Below are positions 63,549-64,000 of a stretch of 64,000 nt of DNA, one piece after another (position 1 is the first letter of the stretch; every line of letters starts with the position of its first letter). This DNA comes from Azotobacter beijerinckii (lineage in GTDB: Bacteria; Pseudomonadota; Gammaproteobacteria; Pseudomonadales; Pseudomonadaceae): assembly GCF_900110885.1 (NCBI RefSeq), contig NZ_FOFJ01000015.1, positions 1 through 64,000 of the forward strand, written 5' to 3'. A program made the position numbers and the translations under genes. A model generated the notes under the pieces. The model did no database searches, had not been told where the DNA came from, and saw only the letters and a program-made list of their open reading frames with translations.

Positions 63549-64000
63549 TTAGGCCTGGTTAGCCGGGATGATCTGGACATTGTCGATGGTGTCCGCCGCT
63601 TCCGGCGAGCCGACGATGGCGATGGCCACCTCGGCCTGGGTAGCGTGGTCGCTGTTGAGCGCGTCGAGCCAGAACGCTTTGCCATCTGTGTCGGCCGCGC
63701 GGCCAAAGGTGTTCTGGTAGAGCAGTTCGACGAACGCGTCGTTATCCAGCGAACTATTGGCGTCCTGGAACTCCGTCGAGTTCAGGAAGGCATTGGCGAC
63801 GTCGGTCGGCGATACTGCGTCTTGGTCGAGCTGGTCGAGCCAGTATTTGGCACCGTCCACGTCGGCGGAGCGGTCGAAGAGCGCTTCGTACAGGCGCATC
63901 GCTTCGGCATTGTCCTCGTTGTCGACGATGACGACGTTGTCCTCCGTGCCGAAGCTCAGGACTTCCGTGTTCTTCAGGGTGAAGGACAGGGAGCTGTCGC
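63549..64000 (-). CDS. DUF4214-domain protein, C-terminal part, cut by window edge
   Basis: The frame is open from 64000 down to a TAA at 63549-63551. The visible 149 residues contain SFTLKNTEVLSFGTEDN, then two DUF4214-type units (AMRLYEALFDRSADVDGAKY and VELLYQNTFGRAADTDGKAF). DUF4214 is common in large secreted or surface repeat proteins, often exported by type I systems and associated with calcium-binding repeats. The N-terminal part lies outside the window. The unit starting at ATG 63899 is internal, not the true start. Confidence 0.8.
   Translation of the reverse strand, partial: DSSLSFTLKNTEVLSFGTEDNVVIVDNEDNAEAMRLYEALFDRSADVDGAKYWLDQLDQDAVSPTDVANAFLNSTEFQDANSSLDNDAFVELLYQNTFGRAADTDGKAFWLDALNSDHATQAEVAIAIVGSPEAADTIDNVQIIPANQA

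Overview
The window reads as chromosomal DNA of a gamma-proteobacterium of the Pseudomonas/Azotobacter group. It is very GC-rich (I estimate about two thirds GC). The gene order closely follows the P. aeruginosa block from comM to gcvP: comM, ubiK, glnK-amtB, sutA, yigB-xerC-dapF-lysA-lptM, cyaY, argH, algR-hemCDXY, dsbB, algQ-algP, hemB, ppk/ppx, trxA-rho, ubiD, zapA/6S RNA/fthC, pepP-ubiH-ubiI and gcvTHP. A regulator near the right end is closely related to VnfA, the activator of vanadium nitrogenase genes, which points to Azotobacter (A. vinelandii or a near relative). That genus call is an inference.

Layout. Positions 1-84 hold the start of an IS630-type transposase running off the left edge. 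Positions 236-3483 carry nfeD and an SPFH protein, then comM and ubiK. Positions 3555-5538 carry the ammonium-sensing pair glnK-amtB behind two NtrC-type boxes and a sigma-54-like promoter. Positions 5693-15060 carry yjbQ, sutA, the yigB-xerC-DUF484-dapF-lysA-lptM set on the minus strand, cyaY, two small conserved proteins, corA and argH. Positions 15061-15543 hold a 269-bp nested inverted-repeat element at the place where Pseudomonas carries the sensor gene algZ/fimS. Positions 15544-25064 carry algR, the haem genes hemCDXY, dsbB, algQ, algP, a TIGR02444 gene antisense to algP, and an ABC-F ATPase. Positions 25126-40148 carry membrane proteins, elbB, hemB, ppk/ppx, trxA, rho, ubiD, an iron-sulfur flavin reductase, an EVE protein, fthC, 6S RNA and zapA. 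Positions 40337-52219 carry ygfB, pepP, two ubiquinone hydroxylases, a ferric-iron ABC binding protein and permease without an ATPase, and the glycine cleavage operon.

From 52272 the synteny with Pseudomonas ends and an accessory stretch begins: a nitroreductase, a DUF3079 zinc-ribbon-like protein, an NTF2-like secreted protein, an AT-rich gap, a PepSY protein, a DUF2780 secreted protein and a large PilZ/FimW-like protein. Next comes the most interesting unit. A helical TPR-like gene (minus strand) and a phnD-like gene followed by a VnfA paralogue (plus strand) are divergently arranged. Each side has a sigma-54 (-24/-12) promoter, and two GTAC-N6-GTGC sites lie between them, resembling VnfA operators. 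The phnD-like protein has no signal peptide. The VnfA paralogue has lost the middle cysteine of the C-x-C-x4-C motif. This looks like a self-contained sigma-54 regulatory module, possibly sensing an oxyanion inside the cell. The window ends with an acidic protein of unknown function, a nucleoside transporter, a possible transposase remnant, a 17-bp inverted repeat and the C-terminal part of a DUF4214 protein.

I saw no tRNA, rRNA or CRISPR array.
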